A stretch of 64,000 nt of DNA, taken from assembly GCA_027450045.1 (NCBI GenBank), contig DAIDKM010000004.1, positions 29,541-93,540 of the forward strand. The letters run 5' to 3'. Numbering within the stretch: position 1 is the first letter of the stretch; each line of letters begins with the position of its first letter. The DNA is from Paludibacter sp. (GTDB lineage Bacteria > Bacteroidota > Bacteroidia > Bacteroidales > Paludibacteraceae). Both the position numbers and the translations under genes were made by a program. Below the pieces are notes generated by a model, which had not been told where the DNA came from, ran no database searches, and worked only from the letters and a program-made list of their open reading frames with translations. Shown here piece by piece: positions 20,310-31,182 of the stretch.

Positions 20310-22478
20310 TTACGAATTTTCCTTTTCGTCGGAATTCTTTTTCGGCCATAATTTTTTCCCCCATTGAATGGGTTGGGTAATATCCTCCAACTGCGGCATC
20401 AGGTTTCGCAAGGAATGAAACGACTCATCAGGCGCCGGGGAATCCCCAAATTGTTCGGGAAATGTGAGCAAATAACTGGTGTGCCGTAAATATTGGGTCA
20501 AAATATTGGGTAATTCGTCAAAAGAAGGTTGATAGGAAAGCGTCGATTTTCTGGCTAACACGAAAATGATAAAATCATTGATTCTGACATGATGTAATCG
20601 TTTAGGAAGTTCTTCCCACGTGTTCATGTTACGATGTGAAATTGACAGGGACGCATGTTTTTCTCCGGCGATTTTTTTCACTGCTTTGAATGTTTCGATG
20701 GTAGCGTGCACCACCATCGATGCTCCTGCTTGGGTTGCAAGAGCCAGGAAATGAGTGCAGTTTCTAATAAAACCTACTTCTAATTCCGCATTAACAGGTA
20801 GAAACACAACGATGCGAGAGATGGTGGAGAGTGGCTGCGAAGGTTTATAAATCATTAATGTTCGGTTGGTAGCGCTACGCAATGTTTCCCCCATCAATCC
20901 CAAAAACGAATCGGATAGTTTGCTTTTTTGATGCAATCCAATGAGAATATCAGTACAATTTTGTTCAATGGCAGTGTGGATGATACCGCTGGAAACATTC
21001 ACATCAAAACGGACAAGCGGTTCTATGTGATGTTCGGAAGATGAAGCTATTTTGGATGCCCGTTCTAACAATTCACTATTATTGGCGGATTTTGTAGCAT
21101 CGCCAACTACAGTTAGTGCATACAAAGTACTGCGCGAGGATGACTGTTGAATCATAAGCGCCAATTCTATCAACCGATCTACTGTATCAGGATTTGAAAG
21201 TGAGATTAGTATCCGCTCCCGTTTCTTCTTTTGCAATGAATCATTCTCTTGATCTCTGGCTTTCAATGCTAATTGACGCGCCGCTTTTTCAGTAATAAAA
21301 GAACTGATGATGGAAGAAAAAAGTATAACCAGTATCGTTCCGTTTAACACATGAGCGGAGATTAACCGTATCGGTGATCCATCAGGATTTTGCCCAATGA
21401 TGATGTTATATCCCACCATAACGCCCGCCAGAATAGCCGCTGCATGGGCGCTGCTCAATCCGAAAATCATCGCTCCTTCTTCTTTGGACAATCGTAACGA
21501 GACTCGCGTCAGCATGGCAGCTAACCATTTACTCGAAATAGCAACAATGGCCATTACACCTGCAACTATCAGTGCTTCGTAGCCATTGAAGAGCACTCGA
21601 TAATCGATCAACATGCCCACTCCGATTAAGAAAAATGGTATAAAGAAGGCGTTCCCTACAAATTCGAGCCTGTTTTTCAAAGGAGATATGTTTGGGATCA
21701 AGCGATTTAATGATACCCCTACCAAAAATGCGCCTAACACGCCTTCCAATCCGGCTAACTGAGCTAAAAACCCACCTAAGAAGACCATGGCTAAGACAAA
21801 GATAAATTGCAAAATACTGTCTTCTATCTTCTTCATAAAAAGACGTGTCACAATAGGGAATACACCTATCACCAAAAGTCCGAACACGGCAATCTTAGCT
21901 GCCCACAGTAACATAAACAAACGATCCATTGTGCCTTTGGAAAGTGCAGCAATAATAGCAATAGTAATCAGCATCATGGTGTCTGTCAATATCGTACCAC
22001 TAACCGTGATCGTCACAGCCCTGTTTTTTGTAACGCCATATCGGCTCACAATCGGATAAGCAACCAATGTTTGAGTGGAATACATCGAGGCGACAAAAAT
22101 AGACGCCAACATGCTGAAATGTAACAGATAGTAGCTGGTAATAAATCCTATTCCTAAAGGGATGAAGAAGGTGAACAACCCAAACAACAGCCCTTTTCCT
22201 CTGTTTTGTCTGAAATCATTCATGTCCATATCCAATCCTGCTAAGAAAAGGATATAAAGAATGCCCACATTGCCAAAAAGTTTGAAACTTTCGTCGTTGG
22301 GTAGCAGATCAAACCCTTTGGGGCCGAGCAAAACTCCTGCTGCGATTAATCCTACTATGTACGGTATGCGCAACCGCTGTAAAAGAAGTGGCGAAAATAA
22401 GATAACAAGCAACACCACCGCAAAAATTAAGGTGGGATTTTCTAACGGAAGATGCAGGTTTATGTTAGGAAAATCCAT
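20310..22478 (-). CDS. CPA2-family cation/proton antiporter with C-terminal universal-stress-like region
   Basis: 722 aa; about 12 TM, LRIPYIVGLIAAGVLLGPKG, GLDMDMNDFRQNRGKG, ALAQLAGLEGVLGAFLVGVSLNR. Confidence 0.88.
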   Translation of the reverse strand: MDFPNINLHLPLENPTLIFAVVLLVILFSPLLLQRLRIPYIVGLIAAGVLLGPKGFDLLPNDESFKLFGNVGILYILFLAGLDMDMNDFRQNRGKGLLFGLFTFFIPLGIGFITSYYLLHFSMLASIFVASMYSTQTLVAYPIVSRYGVTKNRAVTITVSGTILTDTMMLITIAIIAALSKGTMDRLFMLLWAAKIAVFGLLVIGVFPIVTRLFMKKIEDSILQFIFVLAMVFLGGFLAQLAGLEGVLGAFLVGVSLNRLIPNISPLKNRLEFVGNAFFIPFFLIGVGMLIDYRVLFNGYEALIVAGVMAIVAISSKWLAAMLTRVSLRLSKEEGAMIFGLSSAHAAAILAGVMVGYNIIIGQNPDGSPIRLISAHVLNGTILVILFSSIISSFITEKAARQLALKARDQENDSLQKKKRERILISLSNPDTVDRLIELALMIQQSSSRSTLYALTVVGDATKSANNSELLERASKIASSSEHHIEPLVRFDVNVSSGIIHTAIEQNCTDILIGLHQKSKLSDSFLGLMGETLRSATNRTLMIYKPSQPLSTISRIVVFLPVNAELEVGFIRNCTHFLALATQAGASMVVHATIETFKAVKKIAGEKHASLSISHRNMNTWEELPKRLHHVRINDFIIFVLARKSTLSYQPSFDELPNILTQYLRHTSYLLTFPEQFGDSPAPDESFHSLRNLMPQLEDITQPIQWGKKLWPKKNSDEKENS

Positions 22479-22510
22479 GTGATCATGTCGGTTGGTTGCA
22501 TACTGAATGC

Positions 22511-23803
22511 TTACAAAGTTTCTTCTGTTTCTCTTTTTTTAAGCTGATTTTCAAGCTCGGAGATTTTTGTTTCTTGATTGTAAATGGTAGTTAGCAATGC
22601 GTTTAATTCTTCATTGTCAATGCTTGATGGATATTGCTCTTTGACACGATTGATAAAGTCGGAAAGAATATTCATGAAATTGGTAAAAGCATCATAAGGC
22701 GATTCATAATTTGGCCATACCACAAAGCTATTCCATGGTTTTGTGGTCATAAAGTGAAAATGATCTGATGTTTGCAAACAGAGCCAATCGTGTTTCAGCG
22801 CGCGGTCTGAACAAAGACGGACGCGTTCGCCTAAAGCATACAGTTTTTGTAGCGCTTCTGTCTGCATGATATTTCCCGTCCAATGACTGATGTCTTTTTC
22901 TTCTCCGCTCCAAGAATGAGGATACAACACTTCAATAGGAGAAATGGGATTGTATTTTTTAGATAGATCACTTGGCGTGGAAAAGGTGATCCTGTTGGCA
23001 AGGGCTTGATAGGGAATTGCTTTTAGAAATTCAAAAATCCCGCTTTCAGGCTTTTGTCGTTCTCCAAAGGTTTGATAACCCATAAAAATATTGAATATTT
23101 GTTCCTGTGTATCAGTCGCTTTGATCCATCCCATCAGTTTTTCTGCTGTCAACGGAAACTCGTTCCAGCTCCAGTCCGAAAAACGATACCCAATGTCGTT
23201 ACTTAATCGCATGTTCCGAACCAAAATTTTCAGTTGAGGTATCGTGGGATGTCCATAGAGAAAGTTGGGGCTTTTCCATCCCAACACTTGCTTCGCGCCT
23301 TCAGTTAAGATGGTTGTAAAGCCTAAATCATAGATCATTTGCCCTATTTCATCCGAGTAGATCATCTCCGTATTCCGAAATGTTGTAGGATGAATTCCAA
23401 ACAACTCATGCATTATATTGCTATGTTGCTGTACTTGTTGAACAAATTCTTCTGGATCAAACAATGCCGCTAAAGAATGCGAATAGGTTTCTGCCACAAA
23501 CTCCACATTGCCTGTTTTAGCCAGTTCCGTAAAGCTGGCCATTACTTCCGGGGCAAATTGCTCAAATAATTCAACGCTCAAGCCAGAAATCGAGAATGCA
23601 ACTTTAAATTTACCTTTTGAACTTTTTATCAAATCCAACAAAAGTTGATTGGTTGGTAAAATAGAGTTTTGTGCAAGGCGCTGCACGTTCGCTTCGTTGA
23701 CAAAGTCATCATAGTAGTAATGATCTTTGTCGATCTCTAAAAATCGATATCGTCGAAGTAGCATGGGTATATGCACCTGGAAATAAAAGCAAATGGTTTT
23801 CAT
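22511..23803 (-). CDS. Glycoside hydrolase family 57 (alpha-amylase/4-alpha-glucanotransferase type)
   Basis: 430 aa; CFYFQVHIPMLLRRYRF, VEFVAETYSHSL, FRNTEMIYSDEIG. Confidence 0.85.
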   Translation of the reverse strand: MKTICFYFQVHIPMLLRRYRFLEIDKDHYYYDDFVNEANVQRLAQNSILPTNQLLLDLIKSSKGKFKVAFSISGLSVELFEQFAPEVMASFTELAKTGNVEFVAETYSHSLAALFDPEEFVQQVQQHSNIMHELFGIHPTTFRNTEMIYSDEIGQMIYDLGFTTILTEGAKQVLGWKSPNFLYGHPTIPQLKILVRNMRLSNDIGYRFSDWSWNEFPLTAEKLMGWIKATDTQEQIFNIFMGYQTFGERQKPESGIFEFLKAIPYQALANRITFSTPSDLSKKYNPISPIEVLYPHSWSGEEKDISHWTGNIMQTEALQKLYALGERVRLCSDRALKHDWLCLQTSDHFHFMTTKPWNSFVVWPNYESPYDAFTNFMNILSDFINRVKEQYPSSIDNEELNALLTTIYNQETKISELENQLKKRETEETL

Positions 23804-24006
23804 TATAAGATAGTTTTGTGGTTAAAGGCGTTGAGTAGATATTGAATTAGGATGATGTAAAAATTCGGGTTTTTCAAAAAACAGAAAAAGAAGATTGAGA
23901 AAGGATTCCTTGAACTTTTGTTTCAAATTATAGGTGGATTTATCCACTTCAGTACACTTGTTTCCCACAAAAGTAATTTATTTTTCAGCAAATCACAAAA
24001 AAAAAT

Positions 24007-24032
24007 GACACCTGCTTTATCAGAGGTGTCAC
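24007..24032 (-). terminator. Rho-independent terminator downstream of GNAT gene
   Basis: TGACACCTgctttatcagAGGTGTCA preceded on + strand by an A-run (U-run on the - transcript). Confidence 0.7.
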
Positions 24033-24052
24033 TGTAAGGCGCTAAAAGAAAA

Positions 24053-25180
24053 CTAAAGCATTTTGATAAATGCCCTTCGTGTCTTAACGTGCGTTGAATC
24101 AAAGCTTTCCCATAGCGTCGATACTTTTTGATTGGTTTCCAATTCAGGATTGCTTTCTGCATACACAATGCCGCACCGAGCATATTCAGGTATTAACTCA
24201 GCAAACAGTAACGCGCTGGCTCCTTTTATTTGGTAATCGGGGCGTACAGCCATCAGATACAGATCGACAACCTCATTTTTCAGGTAAAGGGCTTTTAGTA
24301 AATGGATAAACCCAAATGGGAACAGTCTTCCTTTGGCTTTTTGCAATGCTTTGGTCAGGCTGGGCAAAGAAAATCCAAAAGCAATGACTTCATCGTCCTT
24401 ATTTACAATGACGCTGATAAAGTTGAGGCGCACTAACGTCAAATAGAGTTTGATGTAAAATTGAATCTGATCATCAGAGAGCGGAGAGTAGCTATATAAA
24501 TCGTTATAGCAAGTGTTCAACAAGTCGAAAATTTTCTTCCCGTATTGTTTTTCCAATGCTTTCGACGAGCGAAAATGTTTTGCTTCCAACTGGTGCTTGT
24601 CTTTGACTATTTTGGCAATGCGAAAATGTTTTTCGGGAAAAACGCTTGGGATCTGGATATTGTATTCTTTCCAATCAATATCTTTGAGATAACCTAATGC
24701 GGTTAGGTGTTCTGGATAATAAGGGAAATTGTAATTTGTCGCCATCGTTCCCGGACGATCAAAACCATAAACAAGCATCCCCTCGCGATCTAAGTCGGTA
24801 AATCCCACAGGCCCATGAATAGCGGTCATCTTTTTCTCTTTTGCCCATTTTTCCACGGCATCCAACAAGGCACGCGTCACTTCCAGATCATCAATCATAT
24901 CGAGCCATCCAAAGCGGGCATGATGATAGTTCCATCGCTCATTCGCACGGTGATTGATAATGCCGGCAACCCGGCCTACCATCTTGTCTCCCTTGAATGC
25001 CATAAAATAGCGAGCTTCGCAAACTGCAAACGAAGGGTTTTTTTCTTTGCTCAACACGGTCATATCATCCATTAGAAGCGGAGGCGCTGCGTATGGGTGA
25101 TTTGAATAAAGACAAATGCCGAACAAAACAAATTGCTTCAACTCCCTTTTGGTGGTAACTTCTCTAATTTCTATTGACAT
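24053..25180 (-). CDS. GNAT-like N-acetyltransferase (YghO-type)
   Basis: MSIEIREVTTKRELKQFVLFGICLYSNHPYAAPPLLMDD, YPEHLTALGYLKDIDWKEY; start trimmed. Confidence 0.75.
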   Translation of the reverse strand: MSIEIREVTTKRELKQFVLFGICLYSNHPYAAPPLLMDDMTVLSKEKNPSFAVCEARYFMAFKGDKMVGRVAGIINHRANERWNYHHARFGWLDMIDDLEVTRALLDAVEKWAKEKKMTAIHGPVGFTDLDREGMLVYGFDRPGTMATNYNFPYYPEHLTALGYLKDIDWKEYNIQIPSVFPEKHFRIAKIVKDKHQLEAKHFRSSKALEKQYGKKIFDLLNTCYNDLYSYSPLSDDQIQFYIKLYLTLVRLNFISVIVNKDDEVIAFGFSLPSLTKALQKAKGRLFPFGFIHLLKALYLKNEVVDLYLMAVRPDYQIKGASALLFAELIPEYARCGIVYAESNPELETNQKVSTLWESFDSTHVKTRRAFIKML

Positions 25181-25226
25181 GAGTGTTTTTCTTGTGGCTG
25201 CAAAGATACAAAAAAAGCCATTAAGC

Positions 25227-25259
25227 AAACAGGCCATTCCGATTGGGGATGGCCTGTTT
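25227..25259 (-). terminator. Terminator downstream of ilvC
   Basis: AAACAGGCCATcCC...GGGATGGCCTGTTT hairpin. Confidence 0.75.
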
Positions 25260-25281
25260 TAATAATTTGATAAAGAAATAT

Positions 25282-26328
25282 TTAGTTGTTTTCTGGGCGA
25301 AGCTTACGTACTACTGCACCAGCTTGCCACATTTCGCTGTTACGCATTGAAGCTAACTCTTCTTCCAATTTTACGCGATAGTCTGGTTGGCTGTTCGAGT
25401 CGATAGAGCGTTGAGCTTCGTTGCCACAAGCCACTTCCGAATAGAGTTTTTCGAAAACCGGTTTAGCAGCATCGCGAAATGGCTTCCACCAGTCGAGTGC
25501 ACCACGTTGTGCCGTGGTGGAGCAGTTAGCATACATCCAATCCATCCCGTTTTCAGCCACTAAAGGCATCAACGATTGCGTCAGCTCTTCCACTGTTTCA
25601 TTGAATGCTTCGGAAGGCGTGTGGCCGTTGGCGCGTAACACATCGTATTGTGCTGCAAAAATGCCTTGGATAGCACCCATAAGCGTGCCTCTTTCGCCAG
25701 TCAAATCAGAATAAACTTCGCGTTTAAAAGTGGTCTCGAACAGGTATCCTGATCCTACTCCAATTCCAAGTGCAACAACCCGTTCGTAAGCATGACCTGT
25801 GGCATCTTGAAAGATGGCGTACGATGAATTCAGCCCGCGACCTTGCAAAAACATGCGTCGTAAAGATGTCCCTGATCCTTTGGGTGCAATTAAAATCACG
25901 TCAACATCTGCCGGTGGAATGATGTTCGTACGTTCTTTATATGTAATGGCAAAACCATGAGAGAAATAGAGCGCTTTACCTGCCGTTAAATGCTTTTTTA
26001 CCAAAGGCCAAACAGCAATTTGAGCTGCATCAGAAAGTAAATATTGAATAATAGTTGCGCGTTGGCAAGCTTCTTCAATTTCAAACAATGTTTGTCCCGG
26101 TACCCAACCGTCAGCAATGGCCTTGTCCCATGTTTTCGAATCTTTACGTTGACCAATAATCACATTGAACCCATTGTCGCGCAAATTCATACTTTGTCCT
26201 GGGCCTTGCACGCCATATCCAATCACCGCGATGACCTCTTTTTTCAATATTTCCCGTGCTTTTTCCAAAGGAAATTCCTCGCGGGTAACTACATTTTCGT
26301 TGACGCCGCCAAAATTCATTACAGCCAT
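25282..26328 (-). CDS. ilvC: Ketol-acid reductoisomerase
   Basis: 348 aa; VIAVIGYGVQGPGQSMNLRDNG, APKGSGTSLRRMF, DLTGERGTLMGAIQG. Confidence 0.96.
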   Translation of the reverse strand: MAVMNFGGVNENVVTREEFPLEKAREILKKEVIAVIGYGVQGPGQSMNLRDNGFNVIIGQRKDSKTWDKAIADGWVPGQTLFEIEEACQRATIIQYLLSDAAQIAVWPLVKKHLTAGKALYFSHGFAITYKERTNIIPPADVDVILIAPKGSGTSLRRMFLQGRGLNSSYAIFQDATGHAYERVVALGIGVGSGYLFETTFKREVYSDLTGERGTLMGAIQGIFAAQYDVLRANGHTPSEAFNETVEELTQSLMPLVAENGMDWMYANCSTTAQRGALDWWKPFRDAAKPVFEKLYSEVACGNEAQRSIDSNSQPDYRVKLEEELASMRNSEMWQAGAVVRKLRPENN

Positions 26329-26393
26329 ATTACTTCGTTTTAAGTTGATAAAAGTATTTAACCCCTTCCTTTTCAGGAAAGTTTTGTTTTGAT

Positions 26394-27125
26394 TTAATTT
26401 TTAGCCCATTGCAATTGTACTTTGCAAAGCACCTCCTGGTTTTGCCGATTGATTTGAAACTGGTCTTTTCCATCGTCATCTTTACGATAAAGAGACACTT
26501 CTTCGCCGTAAAACGCCTCATGCAAGAAATTGACATCAAATCGTTTGATCGTATGCTCGGCATGCCAATCCACAGAGTACTCGTTGAGAACCCATTGTAA
26601 ATACTTCATGCTGTTGACGTGCTTGTTAAAATCAATATCACTGTATTGGGTCTGACGCGTACTGATCAGGTTTCCTTCCACTGATGGCAGTTTGGCCGGC
26701 GGTGCAATGGGAATCGGATTTCCGCTAATAAAATGCGATAACGAAGGAATTGCTTCTAAATCAATAGGTTTTCGCGTATTTAAATCAATCATTGCCCAGT
26801 TGGTCGTGGCATATCCAATCGGGACGTTTTGTTCGTTCCGAAGGATAAAGTTTCGCGTTGTTGAGGCTCTGCCAATAGTTTCAATCCATGTTTCAATCGT
26901 GATTTGCTGATAGATTTTAGGCATCTCAATCATCTCGGTGGCCATTCGGATTAAAACCCAAGTATGATGATCAGGATGAAGTTCACGAATACCAAATCCG
27001 TTGTCATCTGCATTTTTTCCGGCTGCCTGAAGGATGTAATCTCCCAACGATGAAGCAAGAATCTGCTCCGTGAAATCACCATCTTGCGGTTGTAGTTGAA
27101 ATGTATATCGGCCTATTAATCCCAT
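26394..27125 (-). CDS. Acyl-ACP thioesterase
   Basis: 243 aa; hotdog fold, WVLIRMATEMIEMPK, QYSDIDFNKHVNSMKYLQWVLN. Confidence 0.88.
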   Translation of the reverse strand: MGLIGRYTFQLQPQDGDFTEQILASSLGDYILQAAGKNADDNGFGIRELHPDHHTWVLIRMATEMIEMPKIYQQITIETWIETIGRASTTRNFILRNEQNVPIGYATTNWAMIDLNTRKPIDLEAIPSLSHFISGNPIPIAPPAKLPSVEGNLISTRQTQYSDIDFNKHVNSMKYLQWVLNEYSVDWHAEHTIKRFDVNFLHEAFYGEEVSLYRKDDDGKDQFQINRQNQEVLCKVQLQWAKN

Positions 27126-27262
27126 CGTGACACAATTGCTGTTTCCTTACAATACGATCGATTATCGTTGTTCTTGGTTGAAAAATGGAAGCTAATTTCC
27201 ATGCAAAGGTACACTTTTTTAAGCAAATCGCTTTATTTTGAATCACACTTTTCAACAAAACC

Positions 27263-29182
27263 CTATTTTCTTCGTTTTTGAACATGCGATTTGTGATCAG
27301 ATGGAGAGAATCCTGAACGATTATTTCGTTGTTCATGGATGGATAAAAGTTTATCAATCAAATCGTTTCTGTTCATACTACGTAAGTCATTCAAAATGGC
27401 TTGGTGAAATTCGGGCTTATACCAAAAAAAGAACTTTTGCTGTGCCATTTTTTCATCGGAGCGCTTCGGCGTTTTCACAGATTCTCCTGTGTACGGATCG
27501 ATGCCTGAGTAATACATTTCCGTTGACAATGTCATTGGCGTAGGCGTAAAATCCTGCACTTGTTCCAATTTAAAATGGAGCGATTTGGTTATGACAGCCA
27601 ATTCGGCCATGTCCATTGTGCTGCATCCTGGATGGCTTGAAATAAAATAGGGAATAAGTTGTTGTTTCAAATTGGCTTCGCGGTTGATGCGCTCAAATTG
27701 TTGCTGAAACTGTTTGAATAAAGCAAACGAAGGTTTACGCATAAGCGTCAACACCTTGTCCGATGTGTGTTCGGGCGCCACCTTCAATCGACCTGAAACG
27801 TGGTGTTGAATCACTTCCCGCGTATAATCCGCGAGGCTTTGATCTACTTCGGAATCGCCACTTTGTTGAAGAAGTAAGTCGTAACGGATTCCGCTGCCGA
27901 TAAAACTTTTTTTGATGTATGGCAAACGATCAACTGCACCGTAAAGTCGCGTCATCCGGGAATGATCGCGTTGCAGGTTCTTGCAGATGGCAGGAAAGAT
28001 GCATGAAGGACGTTTGCACGATAGGCACATCGTTTGGTTTGAGCCCCGCAGTCCGTACATATTTGCCGATGGCCCGCCCAAATCGGTGAGGATGCCTTTG
28101 AAGTCGGGCAACGTACTGATTTGTTCGATTTCTTGCAGAATAGACTTTTCAGAACGTGATAACACCTGTTTCCCTTGATGCATGGAGATTGTACAAAAAG
28201 AACAACCGCCAAAGCAACCCCGATGCGTATTAATCGAAAAACGAATCATATCGTAGGCAGGAATCCGCTTATCCCGATATTTTGGATGTGGTAGTCTCGT
28301 GTATGGTAATTCATAGGTTGCATCAATCTCTTCTTGTGACCATGTTACGTAAGGTGGATTAACCACTACCACCTGATTATTATATCGTTGAGTCAGTCGC
28401 GCCGCTACCATTTTATTCGATTCCTCTTCGATAATCCTGAAATTATGTGCTGATTTTCGTTTGTCAGCAACGCATTCTTCATGAGAATGGAGTGCAATCG
28501 TTTCACTTTCCAATGTCGCGATTTCTTCTTTAAGCGGGATTACGAATGCAGTTTGAGGAATGGTTTGAAGGCTGTGTATAGACTGGTTATTGTTAAGTGA
28601 TCGGGCAATTTCAAGGATGGATTTCTCTCCCATGCCATAGACTAACATATCAGCTTTGCTATCGAGCAAAATACTTTTTTTTAGCTGATCCGACCAATAA
28701 TCATAGTGAGTAAAGCGGCGCATCGATGCTTCGATGCCTCCAATAATTACGGGGACTTCGGGGAACAGTTGTTTCAAAATATTGGAATAGGCCACAGTCG
28801 TGTAGTCAGGCCGAAAGCCGGCTACTCCGCCCGGGGTGTAAGCATCATTAGAACGAAGTCTTTTATTGGCTGTGTAATGATTAACCATGGAATCCATGCA
28901 ACCGGCTGAAATGCCAAAAAAGAGACGTGGAATTCCCAACTTCTTAAAGTCTCGAAGGTCATCTCTCCAATTAGGCTGTGGCACTATAGCCACCCGCAAT
29001 CCTTCAGCTTCCAATGTACGACCTATCACTGCAGTTCCAAACGAAGGGTGATCCACATAGGCATCGCCCGAGAAAAGAATGACATCCAACGTATTCCAAC
29101 CTCGCTGTTCTACCTCTTTTTTTGTTGTGGGGAGCCAAGTGGCATGTAAAGTTTTTTGCAACAACGGATTCATTGCGTGCAT
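27263..29182 (-). CDS. YgiQ family radical SAM protein (UPF0313)
   Basis: 639 aa; RGCFGGCSFC radical SAM motif, DVILFSGDAYVDHPSFGTAVIGR. Confidence 0.94.
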   Translation of the reverse strand: MHAMNPLLQKTLHATWLPTTKKEVEQRGWNTLDVILFSGDAYVDHPSFGTAVIGRTLEAEGLRVAIVPQPNWRDDLRDFKKLGIPRLFFGISAGCMDSMVNHYTANKRLRSNDAYTPGGVAGFRPDYTTVAYSNILKQLFPEVPVIIGGIEASMRRFTHYDYWSDQLKKSILLDSKADMLVYGMGEKSILEIARSLNNNQSIHSLQTIPQTAFVIPLKEEIATLESETIALHSHEECVADKRKSAHNFRIIEEESNKMVAARLTQRYNNQVVVVNPPYVTWSQEEIDATYELPYTRLPHPKYRDKRIPAYDMIRFSINTHRGCFGGCSFCTISMHQGKQVLSRSEKSILQEIEQISTLPDFKGILTDLGGPSANMYGLRGSNQTMCLSCKRPSCIFPAICKNLQRDHSRMTRLYGAVDRLPYIKKSFIGSGIRYDLLLQQSGDSEVDQSLADYTREVIQHHVSGRLKVAPEHTSDKVLTLMRKPSFALFKQFQQQFERINREANLKQQLIPYFISSHPGCSTMDMAELAVITKSLHFKLEQVQDFTPTPMTLSTEMYYSGIDPYTGESVKTPKRSDEKMAQQKFFFWYKPEFHQAILNDLRSMNRNDLIDKLLSIHEQRNNRSGFSPSDHKSHVQKRRK

Positions 29183-29209
29183 ATTCTCTGGTAATATGCA
29201 CTTTGTTTA

Positions 29210-30259
29210 TTAAATAATTAACATGGCATCGCCATAAATTCCGAATCGATATCCTTCGTCAATGGCTATTTGATAGGTTTTCATTACTTGATCGTATCCA
29301 CCAAAAGCGCAAGTGGCCATAAGTAGCGGAGAATATGGAAGATGTAAATTTGCAATAAGGCTGTCCGTGACGCCAAAATCATACGGGGGAAAAATGAATT
29401 TATTCGTCCATCCGTCAAAAGGTTTTATTGTGCCGTTGGTACAGGCACATGTCTCAATGGCACGCATCACGGTTGTTCCGACTGCACAAACGTTTCGATT
29501 CATCTCTTTCGCACGGTTCACAATATCAGCCGTATCAGGAGTTACCAACATCTGCTCGGAATCCATTTTGTTTTTTGTCAGATCTTCCACATCAATGTCG
29601 CGGTAGTTGCATAGTCCTGCATGTAACGTGAGAAAAGCAAAATTAACGCCTAATATCTCAAGCCGTTTCATCAACTCGCGGCTAAAATGCAAGCCTGCTG
29701 TGGGCGACACAACAGCACCTTCATTACGTGCAAAAATAGTTTGGTAGCGATTGGCATCTTCCGGCTCTACATTGCGCGGAATAAAGCGGGGCAGCGGCGT
29801 TTCTCCCAATGCGTAAAGTGTTTTGCGAAATTCTTCATATTCACCATCATACAAAAAACGAACAGTACGTCCCCGTGATGTCGTATTGTCGATTACTTCG
29901 GCCACTAATTCATTGTTTTGCCCAAAATAGAGTTTGTTGCCTACACGTATTTTGCGAGCAGGATCGACCAACACGTCCCACATACGAAGGTTATGATTCA
30001 ACTCGCGAAGTAAAAAAACTTCAATTTTAGCATCTGAATTGTCTTTGGTACCGTATAACCGAGCCGGGAAGACACGCGTGTCGTTAAAAACAAACACATC
30101 TTGATCGTTGTAATAAGAGAGGATGTCTGTAAAATAGCGATGTTCAATTTCCCCTGTTTTGCGGTGGAGAACAAGAAGGCGAGATTCGTCTCTGTGTTTG
30201 GTTGGATAAAGAGCGATAAGTTCGTCGGGTAGTTTGAATTTGAACTGGGAAAGCTTCAT
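29210..30259 (-). CDS. queA: S-adenosylmethionine:tRNA ribosyltransferase-isomerase
   Basis: 349 aa; [39 protein letters not shown]. Confidence 0.95.
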   Translation of the reverse strand: MKLSQFKFKLPDELIALYPTKHRDESRLLVLHRKTGEIEHRYFTDILSYYNDQDVFVFNDTRVFPARLYGTKDNSDAKIEVFLLRELNHNLRMWDVLVDPARKIRVGNKLYFGQNNELVAEVIDNTTSRGRTVRFLYDGEYEEFRKTLYALGETPLPRFIPRNVEPEDANRYQTIFARNEGAVVSPTAGLHFSRELMKRLEILGVNFAFLTLHAGLCNYRDIDVEDLTKNKMDSEQMLVTPDTADIVNRAKEMNRNVCAVGTTVMRAIETCACTNGTIKPFDGWTNKFIFPPYDFGVTDSLIANLHLPYSPLLMATCAFGGYDQVMKTYQIAIDEGYRFGIYGDAMLII

Positions 30260-30453
30260 AATATGAATAAGTTAGATAATAAAGAATCTCGCGATTATTA
30301 ATTAAGCCTGTCAAAGATAATGGGTAGTGCCAAAAAAATCAGATTACATATAGGCAAATTGTGTGCAAAAGTACACTTTGCGGATAGGCAAAGTCAATAG
30401 ATGGACGGTTAAATTACCGTAACATTTAATTGACAATGTAATAAAACGACGAT

Positions 30454-31170
30454 TTAAGGCTCCTTTTGTGGTAATTTAAGGAGCTGCTCGAAAGCTTCCA
30501 GCGTCATACATTGATTAATTGTGCAATCGCCGATACGGGTCCGTGTAAGTGCAGTGAGGTGAGCTCCACTGCCAAGTGCTTGACCAATGTCACGGGCTAA
30601 TGCCCGAATGTAAGTCCCTTTACTACAAACGATACGCAGCTTTAGCGTAGGTAATTGAAATGATAGTATTTCTAGTTCCTCAATTACTAAGATTTTGGAA
30701 GCCAACTCCACCTCAGCCCCTTTGCGTGCATATTCGTAAGCTCGTTTCCCCTCCACTTTCACGGCTGAATATACAGGTGGAATTTGTTCTATCGTGCCGA
30801 TGAATTTTTGCAAACGCTCTTCCACCAATTCACGGGTAATGTGGTTTGTTGAAAATTCTTCGTCGATCTCAGTTTCAAGATCAAATGATGGTGTTGTGGC
30901 TCCAAGAAAAAGCGTTGCCACATATTCTTTAGTTTGATATTGAAATGTTTCGATTTTCTTTGTGGCGCGCCCTGTGCAAACAATCAACACGCCAGTAGCC
31001 AATGGATCGAGCGTTCCTGCGTGTCCTACTTTTATTTTCTTAATATTTAATTGTTTACTGATCAGCCAACGCACTTTATTTACCAAACTAAAAGAAGTCC
31101 AGTGCAGAGGTTTGTCAAAATAAAGAACTTCTCCTTCGATAAAATCCATGTAAAAAGGGATCGTGCCCAA
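30454..31170 (-). CDS. truB: tRNA pseudouridine(55) synthase
   Basis: 238 aa; [44 protein letters not shown]. Confidence 0.96.
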   Translation of the reverse strand: MGTIPFYMDFIEGEVLYFDKPLHWTSFSLVNKVRWLISKQLNIKKIKVGHAGTLDPLATGVLIVCTGRATKKIETFQYQTKEYVATLFLGATTPSFDLETEIDEEFSTNHITRELVEERLQKFIGTIEQIPPVYSAVKVEGKRAYEYARKGAEVELASKILVIEELEILSFQLPTLKLRIVCSKGTYIRALARDIGQALGSGAHLTALTRTRIGDCTINQCMTLEAFEQLLKLPQKEP

Positions 31171-31182
31171 ATAGCGCTGTTT

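Noticed and set aside
23923-24183. 86-aa - strand ORF overlapping the GNAT gene end
   Set aside because: Shifted frame of the GNAT C-terminus plus terminator; no independent support
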